The notes under the pieces: generated by a model | Databases searched by the model: none | What the model saw: only the letters and a program-made list of their open reading frames with translations | Told to the model about the DNA's origin: nothing | Shown: positions 1-9,312 of the stretch, one piece after another | Layout of the letters: each line of letters begins with the position of its first letter | Numbering within the stretch: position 1 is the stretch's first letter | Assembly (NCBI RefSeq): GCF_002902905.1 | Contig: NZ_CP026124.1 | Location: forward strand, 682,001 to 746,000 | DNA: 64,000 nucleotides | Direction: 5' to 3' | Source of the DNA: Achromobacter sp. AONIH1 | GTDB lineage: Bacteria; Pseudomonadota; Gammaproteobacteria; Burkholderiales; Burkholderiaceae_B | Position numbers and translations under genes: made by a program

Positions 1-1
1 T

Positions 2-148
2 GGCCAGGCGCATGCCCGCATTTGCGAGGTCAATCCCCTGCTGACCGAAGAGGCGCATCAGGCGATCGAGGATCTCAAGAACTTCCCCAGGAGCCCCTAC
101 ACCGACAAAGCCACCTGGTGGTACATCGTCAAGGGCATACACGTATGA
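2..148 (+). CDS. C-terminal end of an unidentified protein (5' part outside window)
   Basis: Frame 2 is open from the first bases and reads 48 residues to a TGA, ending in TWWYIVKGIHV. I do not recognise the family. The reading is plausible as the tail of a real gene because its stop overlaps an ATG (ATGA) in frame with the antitoxin gene that follows, the arrangement usual for coupled genes. The missing N-terminal part lies upstream of the window, so no function is proposed. Confidence 0.4.
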   Translation, partial: GQAHARICEVNPLLTEEAHQAIEDLKNFPRSPYTDKATWWYIVKGIHV

Positions 149-171
149 AGCACTGGAACAGGAGTCCCGAA

Positions 172-420
172 ATGTCCCGCTATCTCGAAGTCCCTCAGGA
201 AAAAGTCGGCGAACGGCTCGATACATTGATCCGCCTGGCGCATGAAGGCGCGCGCATCGTCATCAAGAAAGACGGCATTGCCCAAGCCTACATCCAGCCC
301 GCCAACCCCAATATGTCCGAAGACATGTACGAGGCTCTGCTGGCGCTCAGGAGCATTCCCGTCGCACCGAACTTCGACAGCGAGCAAATGCGCGCCTGGA
401 TGGAAGAGGACCGCAGGTGA
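172..420 (+). CDS. Phd/YefM- or VapB-like antitoxin
   Basis: The 82-residue protein has the antitoxin pattern of a short N-terminal segment followed by RLAHEGARIVIKKDGIAQAY, resembling the Phd/YefM fold in which a helix precedes a 'vvItrrGkpvA' strand. An acidic C-terminal tail (residues 70-82, [10 protein letters not shown]) would wrap the toxin. The start at 172 is chosen because AGGAG lies seven bases upstream; an alternative in-frame ATG at 145 overlaps the stop of the preceding gene. Its last codon overlaps the toxin's GTG start, so the two are translationally coupled. It should neutralise the toxin and autoregulate the pair. The exact antitoxin class is uncertain. Confidence 0.7.
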   Translation: MSRYLEVPQEKVGERLDTLIRLAHEGARIVIKKDGIAQAYIQPANPNMSEDMYEALLALRSIPVAPNFDSEQMRAWMEEDRR

Positions 421-953
421 AGTTGGTGCTGGACGCCTCCGTTGCACTGAGCGGCCTGTACACGCGCGCCGCGGCGCAAGAGGCGATGGTTGCCCAGCAT
501 CTGCTGGCATCCATCGGCAACTTCGAGATACGCGTGCCTGCCCATTGGCATATCGAAGTTGCCAATGGCATGCTTCGTCTGGAACGCGCTGGACAGCTGG
601 CCTCGGCGAAGATTGCGAAGTTCGTACGGCAGATGGATCGACTAGCCCTGCTGGCCGACACGCCACCGACTGCAGAACGCGCGACGGCCATTCACAAACT
701 GGCACAAAACCACGGCTTGACCGCGTATGACGCCGCCTATGTCGAATTGACGATTCGTTCCGGCAGCGATCTAGCAACCTTCGATCGCAAGCTCTCGGAT
801 GCAGCCCGGGCCTGCGGCGTAGCCGTGTTCGGCCAACCCCATGGCATGGCGGAGCCTTGGGCAGCCTACGGAAGCAACCCCGAAGCTTCCGCCGACACCG
901 ACACTGAGCGGCCAACCGCCCCGCCTTACTTCACTCCGTACTTGGTCCGATAA
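417..953 (+). CDS. PIN-domain ribonuclease toxin (VapC-like)
   Basis: This 178-residue protein carries the acidic PIN quartet: Asp6 in VLDASVA, Glu47 in HIEVANG, Asp105 in [11 protein letters not shown] and Asp123 in [11 protein letters not shown] toxins are Mg-dependent RNases that usually cut tRNA or rRNA. It starts with GTG, overlapping the antitoxin stop (GTGA). The PIN fold is complete by about residue 138. The remaining 40 residues are a low-complexity, Pro/Thr/Glu-rich tail ending TPYLVR, and the gene runs 28 bases into the 3' end of the convergent pyrE. The tail is longer than usual for VapC and may come from loss of an earlier stop. Function is inferred from the family and operon. 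Confidence 0.82.
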   Translation: MKLVLDASVALSGLYTRAAAQEAMVAQHLLASIGNFEIRVPAHWHIEVANGMLRLERAGQLASAKIAKFVRQMDRLALLADTPPTAERATAIHKLAQNHGLTAYDAAYVELTIRSGSDLATFDRKLSDAARACGVAVFGQPHGMAEPWAAYGSNPEASADTDTERPTAPPYFTPYLVR

Positions 954-1609
954 GCCAGCACCGCCTCGCGGTGCTCGGCGAACGCCGTGTCGTCCTGCAG
1001 CAAGGCCAGGATGTCCGCCAGCGACGCAATCGACACCACCGGAATGCCATAGGTCTTGGCCACGTCCTGCACGGCCGAGTGCGCCGACAGCGCGTCGTCC
1101 GGGCCGGCGCGTTCCATGCGGTCCATGGCGATCAGCACGGCGGCCGGCTCGGCGCCGGCGGCGCGGATGATCTCCACCGATTCGCGCACCGAAGTGCCGG
1201 CGGTGATCACGTCATCAATGATCACGACCTTGCCCTTGAGCGGCGCGCCGACCAGCGTGCCGCCTTCGCCATGGTCCTTGGCTTCCTTGCGGTTGTAGGC
1301 GAACGGCACGTCGCTCTTGCCCTGCATGGCCGGGTGGCCGGCAAGCGCCACGGCGGTGGCGGTGGCAAGCGGGATGCCCTTGTAGGCGGGGCCGAACAGC
1401 ATGTCGAAGCCCACGCCCGAGTCCAGCAGCGCCTGGGCATAGAAGCTGGCCAGCTTGCCGACGGAAGCGCCCGAATTGAACAGGCCGGCGTTGAAGAAGT
1501 ACGGGCTGATGCGTCCCGATTTTACCTTGAAGCTGCCGAAGCGCAGCACGCCTTCATTCAGGGCGAAACGGACGAAATCGAGGGCGGTGGACGTTTGGGC
1601 GGCAGGCAT
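926..1609 (-). CDS. pyrE: Orotate phosphoribosyltransferase
   Basis: The 227-residue protein catalyses orotate + PRPP to OMP + PPi, the fifth step of de novo pyrimidine synthesis, in the cytosol. The PRPP-binding loop [13 protein letters not shown] is present at about residues 130-142, and [10 protein letters not shown] and [15 protein letters not shown] are the conserved substrate-site segments. Length is normal for the betaproteobacterial enzyme. It is transcribed convergently to the PIN toxin (28 bp overlap) and divergently from the exonuclease gene. The divergent pyrE/exonuclease arrangement is common in this family of bacteria. I see no attenuator-like structure in its short upstream region. 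Confidence 0.97.
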   Translation of the reverse strand: MPAAQTSTALDFVRFALNEGVLRFGSFKVKSGRISPYFFNAGLFNSGASVGKLASFYAQALLDSGVGFDMLFGPAYKGIPLATATAVALAGHPAMQGKSDVPFAYNRKEAKDHGEGGTLVGAPLKGKVVIIDDVITAGTSVRESVEIIRAAGAEPAAVLIAMDRMERAGPDDALSAHSAVQDVAKTYGIPVVSIASLADILALLQDDTAFAEHREAVLAYRTKYGVK

Positions 1610-1775
1610 GCGGGCATTCCAGATAGGTGGCGAACGCCGGCATTTTATCCGCTACGCGGACCGCGGGAGATCGCCGGCAGTCCGGGCGCGGATCGGCGCA
1701 CGCGCCAGACGTCGGTTAAATTCCAGGCATGGTCCGGCCCCATGCGGGGGCCGCCGCCTTATTGGGAGTACCGCT

Positions 1776-2564
1776 TTGCTGCGCATCACGTCGCTAAACC
1801 TCAACGGCATCCGTTCCGCCTTCCGCAAGGGCCTGCAGCCCTGGATGGAAAAGCACGGCGCCGACATCCTGTGCCTGCAGGAAATCAAGATCGCGGACGC
1901 CGACCTGACCGACGACCTGCGCCACCCGCCCGGCTACACCGGCCATTTCCATCATGCCGAGAAGAAGGGCTACAGCGGCGTGGGCCTGTACCTGCGCAAC
2001 GCCGCCGAGCGCGTCAACATCGGCCTGGACTGCGAGGAATTCGATCCCGAGGGCCGCATCATCCGCGCCGACTGGAAAGACCTGTCGGTCATCAGCGCCT
2101 ACCTGCCGTCCGGTTCCAGCGGCGACGAGCGCCAGCAGGCCAAGTACCGCTTCCTGGACCGCTTCGGCCCGTGGCTGGACGGCCTGATGAAGGAACACAA
2201 GAAAAGCGGCCGCGAGTTCGTGGTCTGCGGCGACTGGAATATCGCCCACAAGGAAATCGACCTGAAGAACTGGAAGGGCAACCTGAAGAACTCCGGTTTC
2301 CTGCCCGAGGAACGGGTCTGGCTGACCGAGGTCTTCGACAAGCGCGGCTTCGTCGACGTGTTCCGCACGCTGGACGACCGCGCCGAGCAATACACCTGGT
2401 GGAGCAACCGCGGCCAGGCCTGGGCCAAGAACGTGGGGTGGCGCATCGATTACCAGATCGCCACGCCTGGCATCGCGGCCCGCGCCCGCGCCGCCTCGAT
2501 CTACAAGGACGAGCGCTTCTCCGACCACGCGCCACTCACCATCGACTACGACGTCAAGCTCTGA
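1776..2564 (+). CDS. xth: Exodeoxyribonuclease III (AP endonuclease family)
   Basis: The 262-residue protein belongs to the ExoIII/APE1 family, which cuts DNA 5' to abasic sites and removes 3' blocking groups in base excision repair. Family motifs are visible in order: LNLNGIRSAF, LCLQEIKI (metal-binding Glu), YSGVGLY, CGDWNIAHKEIDLKNWKGN, and the C-terminal SDHAPLTIDYD with the catalytic Asp-His. A TTG start is selected because the conserved N-terminus LRITSLNLNG begins there and GGGAG lies seven bases upstream. Reading further 5' gives residues unlike the family. Confidence 0.93.
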   Translation: MLRITSLNLNGIRSAFRKGLQPWMEKHGADILCLQEIKIADADLTDDLRHPPGYTGHFHHAEKKGYSGVGLYLRNAAERVNIGLDCEEFDPEGRIIRADWKDLSVISAYLPSGSSGDERQQAKYRFLDRFGPWLDGLMKEHKKSGREFVVCGDWNIAHKEIDLKNWKGNLKNSGFLPEERVWLTEVFDKRGFVDVFRTLDDRAEQYTWWSNRGQAWAKNVGWRIDYQIATPGIAARARAASIYKDERFSDHAPLTIDYDVKL

Positions 2565-3052
2565 ACCCCTGCCGGGCCGGAACCGGCCTCGGCGTCGCTC
2601 CGGACGGGTTTGCGCCCGTCCGGCATGCAGCCACCCCGGCTGATATCCGTCAAAAATAAATAGGGGACAAATAGATGGAAAATCATCGGCGAATCTCCCC
2701 TCGCCACGTCTGATTTCGGTGTCTTTCCCCTATGGAAACCCCTTGCAGCCGCTCGGGAGATTTTTCCAATAAAACGGGGACATAATAAATATCAAGAAAA
2801 TACAAAGACCTACGCCTTCCCTGGGAAGCCGCACCTGGGGCCAACCCAGTTCCAGCCAATATGCGTCCCTATTTATTGGTGCAATATTTCCCTTTCATAT
2901 CAAGGGGATGGAACGCACCCAGGCTTTGCGCAGGGCAACAATTTGCCCCTACAATTCTTCGCACCAGGGCGGTGCGAGCACGCACCAAAACAAGCCCGAG
3001 CGCCCCATGACGGCGCACCTCGCACCCTTTTGAAGCAGCCCCCAAGGAGATC
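2565..3052. other. Intergenic region upstream of gdhA with an imperfect inverted-repeat pair
   Basis: No convincing gene is present in these 488 bases. The segment is AT-richer than its surroundings from 2650 to 2900, consistent with the gdhA promoter region. A 14-base sequence at 2655-2668 (AATAAATAGGGGAC) recurs inverted at 2865-2877 (GTCCCTATTTATT) with one base missing, bracketing about 220 bp. A related direct motif, GGGGACATAATAAAT, sits near 2776. A strong ribosome-binding site, AAGGAGA, precedes the gdhA ATG. Confidence 0.6.
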
Positions 3053-4399
<1,347 letters not shown>

Positions 4400-4504
4400 G
4401 CCCCCCCGAAGCGCTACGCGCTTCCCCCCAGGGGCGCCACTGCGGACCGGCAAAGCCGGCTCCGCGTGGCCCCGGTCGGGGAGGACTTGCCGAATTGGGG
4501 CGGG
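4400..4504. repeat. GC-rich palindromic intergenic repeat, copy 1
   Basis: Starting at the base after the gdhA stop is a series of short hairpins: GAAGCGCTACGCGCTTC, then CCCCCCAGGGG, then GCGGACCGGCAAAGCCGG continuing to CTCCGC. The same order of blocks recurs near 8931-9080, 12856-13045 and 21849-21930. Position directly after a stop codon suggests a role in mRNA 3' ends or a REP-like dispersed element. Confidence 0.8.
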
Positions 4505-4555
4505 TCCGCCAGTGCAGCGGGTGTAAGACCCGCAGTTCCCTGTCGTTCAGATGCA

Positions 4556-4585
4556 GCGATGCCCGCTCCGTGGAGCGGGCATCGC
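4556..4585 (-). terminator. Probable transcription terminator hairpin of the copper chaperone gene
   Basis: A perfect 14-bp inverted repeat (GCGATGCCCGCTCC with its complement at 4572-4585) separated by two bases lies 33 bases past the stop of the minus-strand PCu(A)C gene. No strong U-run follows on that strand, so it may act as a Rho-assisted or stabilising 3' hairpin rather than a classical intrinsic terminator. Confidence 0.55.
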
Positions 4586-4617
4586 GCTTGCGCCTTGCTC
4601 GGCTGAGCGCCTGGCGC

Positions 4618-5109
4618 TCAGTGTTTCATCGAGCTGTGGTCGTGGCTCATGCCGGGGTTGTGCGCGGCGGGCTTGACCTTGAACTGGACGGCGACCTCGC
4701 CGGCCTTCTCGAACTTGAGCGTGGCGGGCACCGCAGCGCCTTCGGCGAAGGGGGCTTTCAGCTTGAGGAACATGACGTGATAGCCGCCCGGGGCCAGCTT
4801 GACCTCGCCGCCGGCGGGCAACGCGATGCCGCCCTCGACCTGGCGCATCTTGGCCACGCCATCCTTGGTTTCCACGGTATGCAGCTCGACGCGCTCGGCG
4901 GCGCTTGAACTGACCGACAACAGGCGGTCGGCGGCCGTGGCCTTGTTGTCGATCTCCATGTAGCCCGCGCCATTGGACTGGCCCGGCGCCGAGGCGCGCA
5001 CCCACAGGTCGTCGATCTCGACCTGGCCGGCCTGGTAGTCCTTGGCCCAGGCGGAACCGGCCGCGCACAGGCCCATGGCGGCGATGACTGCGAACTTGCG
5101 TAGTTTCAT
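4618..5109 (-). CDS. Periplasmic copper chaperone, PCu(A)C family
   Basis: The 163-residue precursor has a signal peptide (MKLRKFAVIAAMGLCAAGSAWA) and a DUF461/PCu(A)C domain. The Cu(I)-binding signature is complete: His77, ten residues, Met88, 22 residues, then His111-x-Met113 (HVM). These proteins deliver copper to the CuA or CuB centre of cytochrome c oxidase in the periplasm. A His/Met-rich tail (HNPGMSHDHSSMKH) adds possible further copper ligands. It sits between gdhA and argP, with no Sco-like partner visible in this window. Confidence 0.92.
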   Translation of the reverse strand: MKLRKFAVIAAMGLCAAGSAWAKDYQAGQVEIDDLWVRASAPGQSNGAGYMEIDNKATAADRLLSVSSSAAERVELHTVETKDGVAKMRQVEGGIALPAGGEVKLAPGGYHVMFLKLKAPFAEGAAVPATLKFEKAGEVAVQFKVKPAAHNPGMSHDHSSMKH

Positions 5110-5128
5110 GCGTATGTCCTCCGGGAGA

Positions 5129-6028
5129 TTAGCGCCGCCGCACCAGGCTGCGCGCGGCGGACAGGACCGAATCGGTCAGGGCTTCCATCGCCTCGGAGTT
5201 TACCCGCCAATGCTGCCAGTACAGCGGCACGTCCTCCCAGGCGCGGCCCCGCAGCAGCATCAGATGACCTGCGTCAAGGTGCTCCTGCACCAGCGGCAGC
5301 GGATTCATGGTCCAGCCCAGCCCGCCCAGCGTGGCCTGCACGAAGGCGCGGGTGGACGGCACCCACCAGACCGGCGGCTGCCAGGGCGCGGGATCCGAGA
5401 TCTTGTGCGCGAAGCGGGCCTGCAACGCGTCCTTGCGGTTGAACACCAGCACCGGCGCCTGCGCCAGCGTCTGGGCGTTCACGCCCTGCGAGAAATAGCG
5501 CTTGTGGAAGTCCGGCGAGCAGGTCGCCACGTAGCGCATGCTGCCCAGCGCGTGGATGCGGCAGCCCTGCACCGGATCGGCCAGCGTGGTCACCGCGCCC
5601 AGCACGGCGCCGTTGCGCAGCAGCGCGGCCGTGTGGTCCTGGTCCTCGGACTGCATGTCCAGCGTGGCGCGGGTGCGCGCCGAAAACTGCAGCGCCGCCT
5701 CGACGAACCAGGTTTCCAGGCTGTCGTGGTTGACGGCGATGGGGATGCTGGCGTGCGGCACGTCGTCCTCGGCCACGCCCAGGCGGTTGAGCGCGTCGTG
5801 TTCCAGCAGCGCGGTCTGTTCGGCCAGCTGCACCAGCACCCGGCCGTCGGCGGTGGCGGCGGCGGGCACCGTGCGCTGCACCAGCAGCCGGCCCATGCGG
5901 TCTTCCAGCGCCTTGATCCGCTGCGACACCGCCGACGGCGTCACGCTCAGCGCCAGCGCGGCGCGCTCGAAACTGCCTTCGCGCACCACCGCCGCCAGGG
6001 CCCGCAGATTGCCGTGATCGATCTTCAT
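5129..6028 (-). CDS. argP: LysR-type regulator ArgP/LysG
   Basis: The 299-residue protein has an N-terminal winged HTH (residues 2-60, with SFERAALALSVTPSAVSQRIKALE) and a LysR effector domain. Sequence style and the divergent gene for a LysE/ArgO-type exporter identify it as ArgP/LysG, which activates amino-acid export in response to arginine or lysine. It starts 330 bases from the exporter gene. An AT-rich stretch just upstream of its start (6029-6070, ATTAGTTTTGC...AAAATTAG) is the likely binding site, by analogy with the A/T-rich ArgP operators. Confidence 0.9.
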   Translation of the reverse strand: MKIDHGNLRALAAVVREGSFERAALALSVTPSAVSQRIKALEDRMGRLLVQRTVPAAATADGRVLVQLAEQTALLEHDALNRLGVAEDDVPHASIPIAVNHDSLETWFVEAALQFSARTRATLDMQSEDQDHTAALLRNGAVLGAVTTLADPVQGCRIHALGSMRYVATCSPDFHKRYFSQGVNAQTLAQAPVLVFNRKDALQARFAHKISDPAPWQPPVWWVPSTRAFVQATLGGLGWTMNPLPLVQEHLDAGHLMLLRGRAWEDVPLYWQHWRVNSEAMEALTDSVLSAARSLVRRR

Positions 6029-6358
6029 GATTGCATTAGTTTTGCTTAAGATAATGAAGGAAAATTAGCTGTATTTCACGTGGCCGGCAAGCGACAATTC
6101 ATCATGCCGGCACGCCTGCGCGCGCCGACGCCCCGCTTCATCGCCAGCCTCCCCAGGACGAAAAAGCCATTCCGGCATGCGCTTGCCGCCGCCGGAACGG
6201 GCCGGCTTGACGATGAAAACACCCATGCCGCGCACCACGCGCGCGCCCGCCGTCTCCGGAGACCACCGGAAACGACCGGGCGCCGAACGCCTCGCGCGCA
6301 CCTGGGATTTGTAGCCATCGAGCGCCGGCACAGGCGCAGCAGCAAAGGTATCCGCATC
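6029..6358. promoter_or_regulatory. Divergent argP-argO control region
   Basis: This 330-base region separates argP (minus) from argO (plus). AT-rich sequence is confined to 6029-6070 next to argP, the rest being GC-rich. The open frame of argO extends through most of it, but codons before 6359 do not resemble the exporter family, so it is treated as untranslated leader. No other gene is supported. Confidence 0.5.
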
Positions 6359-6991
6359 ATGTTCGCCACCCTGTCATCCCCCCTCTTCTTCACCGCCTGG
6401 GCCAGCGGCACGGCCACCGGGCTGGGCCTGTTCGCCGTCGTGGGCGCGCAAAGCGCGTTCATCCTGCGCCAGGGCCTGATGCGCGCGCACCTGGCCAGCG
6501 TGGTCGCCATCTGCGCGCTGATCGACGCCGTCTTCATCTTCGCCAGCGTGTCCGGCCTGCAGGCCCTGACCACCTGGTTCCCCTGGCTGACCACGGCCGT
6601 GCTGTGGTTCGGCGTGGCCTTCCTGTCCTGGTACGCGCTGCAATCGGCCCGCCGCGCCTGGAGCGCGAACGGCGGCCTGGCGGCGGCGCGCGAGGCCGTG
6701 CCCTCGCGCCGCGCGGCCATGCTGGGCGCGCTGGGCTTCTCGCTGCTGAACCCGCATTTCTGGCTGGACATGGTGGTGGTCGGCTCGCTGGCGCACGGCT
6801 TCGACGACGCCCGCATGGCCTTCGCCGCCGGCGCCCTCACCGCCAGCCTGCTGTGGCTGGCCGTGCTCAGCATCGGCTCGCGGCTGTTCGCCCCGTTCTT
6901 CGCCAGCGCCTCGGCCTGGCGCGTGCTGGACGGCATCATCGCCGTGATCATGGCCGCGCTGGCGGTCAGCCTGGCGCTCAAGGGCATCTGA
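6359..6991 (+). CDS. argO: LysE/ArgO-family amino-acid exporter
   Basis: The 210-residue integral membrane protein begins MFATLSSPLFFTAWASGTATG and has about six hydrophobic segments. The LysE-family features are GLGLFAVVGAQSAFILRQGL near residues 21-40 and GFSLLNPHFWLDMVVV near residues 125-140. Proteins of this family export arginine, lysine or their toxic analogues across the inner membrane. Adjacent divergent argP is its expected activator. The ATG at 6359 fits the family's N-terminus. Confidence 0.9.
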   Translation: MFATLSSPLFFTAWASGTATGLGLFAVVGAQSAFILRQGLMRAHLASVVAICALIDAVFIFASVSGLQALTTWFPWLTTAVLWFGVAFLSWYALQSARRAWSANGGLAAAREAVPSRRAAMLGALGFSLLNPHFWLDMVVVGSLAHGFDDARMAFAAGALTASLLWLAVLSIGSRLFAPFFASASAWRVLDGIIAVIMAALAVSLALKGI

Positions 6992-7067
6992 GCCGCCCGA
7001 TACCCGCGTGGCGGTGGACCTGCCCCACCGCCGCCTTCCTCTCCGCCCCGTGCCCAGGAGCGCCGCC

Positions 7068-7385
7068 ATGTACACCGCCACCTTCATCTTCGCCAAGAAG
7101 CAGTACGACGAGGATTTCCACCTGCTGGACGGCCGGATCGCCGAAGCCGCGCGCGCCCTGCCCGGCTATCTGGGCGAGGAGTCCTGGGAAGACCCGGCGC
7201 GCGGGCTGATCAGCAATGTCTATTACTGGGAATCACTGGACGCGCTGCAGGCGCTGATCCGGCACCCGCTGCACCAGCAGGCCAAGGCCGCCCAGTCCCG
7301 CTGGCTGGACGGCTACCGCGTCGTCATCGCGCAGGTGATCCGGCAATACGGCGACGACCGCCTGCACTCCCCCGCCCACCCGTAA
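7068..7385 (+). CDS. Small ABM-domain protein (heme-degrading/antibiotic monooxygenase-like)
   Basis: This 105-residue soluble protein begins MYTATFIFAKKQYDEDFHLL and contains the ABM-like core: a first strand, the AARALPGYLGEESWED helix-strand, and the ISNVYYWESLDALQALIRHPLHQQAK segment with the conserved 'W' and the His before the last helix. Members are dimeric ferredoxin-like folds including monooxygenases and many uncharacterised proteins. CAGGAG precedes the ATG. It follows argO by 76 bases and might be cotranscribed. The substrate is unknown. Confidence 0.75.
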   Translation: MYTATFIFAKKQYDEDFHLLDGRIAEAARALPGYLGEESWEDPARGLISNVYYWESLDALQALIRHPLHQQAKAAQSRWLDGYRVVIAQVIRQYGDDRLHSPAHP

Positions 7386-7765
7386 TCGACCGCGTTGCCC
7401 CTCCCGGGCCCGATGCCCGTCCGGTTCGCGGACGACCATGCGCGGCCCTCCCTTCCGAAAACGTGCGCCTGCCGCCCCCCAGCCGCCCCCCCAGCCGCTC
7501 TCCCTGGCCGCTGATCCCCGCGTCCGCCGGGGCCCGGGCACCCAGGCGTTTTCCCTAGGTCTGCCGGCCGAGTGCCGGGCCACTACCCAATTCCCGTAAA
7601 AACCCTCCCTAGGGATTTCCACGGAAGTGCGCCGCCGAGTCAGATTCGCGTAAGAGATTAAGCAGACAGTCACACCACGCAACACAAGCATGCGCGCCGC
7701 ACGTTGCATCCAGGCGCCGGCAACAGGTTTTCGACGCAGTTCCACCAATTACAACGGAGACACTC
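7386..7765. promoter_or_regulatory. livK upstream region with a CCCTAGGG palindrome
   Basis: No gene is seen in these 380 bases. A perfect 10-bp palindrome TCCCTAGGGA lies at 7606-7615, and a partial copy TTCCCTAGGT lies 55 bases upstream at 7551-7560. They flank CACTACCCAATTCCCG, an AT-richer island in GC-rich DNA. The pair is about 150 bases from the livK start and could be an operator for an activator of the transport operon. ACGGAGACACTC precedes the livK ATG as ribosome-binding site. Confidence 0.5.
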
Positions 7766-8929
7766 ATGGACTTTCGTTTGAAGCTGCTGGCAGGAACCCT
7801 TGCATTTGCCCTGTCGGCCGCGTCCCACGCCGCCGATCCCATCAAGATCGGCGTGGCCGGCCCCTACACCGGGGGCTCCTCCTCGATGGGCGTGAGCATG
7901 CGCGACGGCGTGCGCCTGGCGATCGAGGAAATCAACAAGAGCGGCGGCGTGCTGGGCCGCCAGCTGGTCGCGGTGGAGCGCGACGACGAGGCCAAGAACG
8001 AGCGCGGCGTGCAGATCGCCCAGGAGCTGATCAACAAGGAACAGGTCACCGCCACCGTCGGCTACATCAATACCGGCGTGGCCCTGGCCTCGCAGCGCTT
8101 CTACCAGGACGCCAAGATCCCGGTGTTCAACAACGTGGCCACGGGCAGCGTCATCACGCACCAGTTCAAGGCGCCCGAGTACCCGGACAACTACGTGTTC
8201 CGCAACGCGGCCCACGACAGCATCCAGGCGCCGATGATCGTCGAGGAAGCCATCACCCGCCGCGGCTTCAAGAAAGTGGCGATCCTGGCCGACTCCACCA
8301 ACTATGGCCAGCTCGGCCGCGAGGACCTGGAAAAGGCCCTGGCCGCCAAGGGCATCAAGCCGGTGGCCGTGGAGAAGTTCAACATCAAGGACGTGGACAT
8401 GACGGCCCAGCTGCTCAAGTCCAAGGAAGCCGGCGCCGAGGCGGTGCTGACCTACGGCATCGGCCCCGAGCTGGCGCAGATCGCCAACGGCATGGCCAAG
8501 CTGGGCTGGAAGGTGCCCATCATCGGCAGCTGGACGCTATCCATGGCCAACTACATCGACAACTCCGGCGCCAACGGCGAAGGCGCGCGCATGCCGCAGA
8601 CCTTCATCCAGGACCCGGACACGCCCAAGCGCAAGGCTTTCATCGACGCCTATCTGGCCAAGTTCAAGCCCAAGAACAACCGCATCGACTCGCCGGTGTC
8701 GGCGGCCCAGGGCTATGACTCGATCTTCCTGCTGGCCGCGGCCATCAAGCAGGCCAACTCCACCGACGGCCCGAAGATCCGCGAAGCGCTGGAAAACCTG
8801 CAAACGCCGGTCGAAGGCGTGGTGATGACCTACAACAAGCCGTTCAGCCACGACAACCACGACGCGATCACGGCCAAGGAAGTGGTGATCGGCGAGGTCA
8901 AGGGCGGGCGCGTGGTCAAGGCTAATTAG
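7766..8929 (+). CDS. Branched-chain amino-acid-type ABC transporter, substrate-binding protein
   Basis: The 387-residue precursor has a signal peptide (about residues 1-22, ending ASHA) and a Peripla_BP_6 fold (LivK type): IKIGVAGPYTGGSSSMGVSMR, EINKSGGVLGRQLVAVERDD and RGVQIAQELINKEQVTATVGY. It should capture the substrate in the periplasm for the importer encoded downstream at 9313-12855. A pair of palindromic intergenic repeats separates it from livH, which may let it be expressed at a higher level than the permease genes. The ligand (amino acid, amide or organic acid) cannot be told from sequence. Confidence 0.9.
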   Translation: MDFRLKLLAGTLAFALSAASHAADPIKIGVAGPYTGGSSSMGVSMRDGVRLAIEEINKSGGVLGRQLVAVERDDEAKNERGVQIAQELINKEQVTATVGYINTGVALASQRFYQDAKIPVFNNVATGSVITHQFKAPEYPDNYVFRNAAHDSIQAPMIVEEAITRRGFKKVAILADSTNYGQLGREDLEKALAAKGIKPVAVEKFNIKDVDMTAQLLKSKEAGAEAVLTYGIGPELAQIANGMAKLGWKVPIIGSWTLSMANYIDNSGANGEGARMPQTFIQDPDTPKRKAFIDAYLAKFKPKNNRIDSPVSAAQGYDSIFLLAAAIKQANSTDGPKIREALENLQTPVEGVVMTYNKPFSHDNHDAITAKEVVIGEVKGGRVVKAN

Positions 8930-9080
8930 GCCCACCCGAGAAGCGCTACGCGCTTCTTCCCTCAAGGGCGCCGCTGCGGACCGGAAGGGGAAGCCCACCC
9001 GAGAAGCGCTGCGCGCCTCTTCCCTCAAGGGCGCTGCCGCGGACCGGCAAAGCCGGCTCCGCGCAGCCCCAAATGGGGAG
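8930..9080. repeat. GC-rich palindromic intergenic repeat, tandem copies 2a and 2b
   Basis: Two copies of the post-stop hairpin element lie head to tail: AGAAGCGCTACGCGCTTCTT with a truncated tail (8935-8987), then AGAAGCGCTGCGCGCCTCTT followed by the complete GCGGACCGGCAAAGCCGG block (about 8994-9065). The remaining 230 bases to livH (9081-9312) hold no gene that I can support. Confidence 0.8.
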
Positions 9081-9312
9081 CGGCCAGGCTCTTCGCGGGG
9101 GGATGCCTCGGGATGGCACAGCGTATTTCGGATCGGTTTGACTGAAGCAGCCTTGCGGTGCCATGGCCCTGCTCCTTGAGGGAGCTTCGCCACGGCGCGG
9201 CCGGCTGATGCCGTTGTATGTGATGCAGGTGGCGCGCAGCGCCTTGGACAACAGAGAACCGCGTTCCGGCCAAGGGATCTGGCACGGCACGCCGGCGCCA
9301 CGAAGACACACC

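Noticed and set aside
6080..6358. Longer N-terminus for the ArgO-type exporter
   Set aside because: The added residues are Arg/Ala-rich and hydrophilic, unlike the membrane-embedded N-terminus of LysE-type exporters.
9163..9312. Longer LivH start at 9163
   Set aside because: The extension is encoded partly in DNA of the intergenic repeat region and lacks permease-like sequence; MILLQLIYSGIALG at 9313 is the family start.
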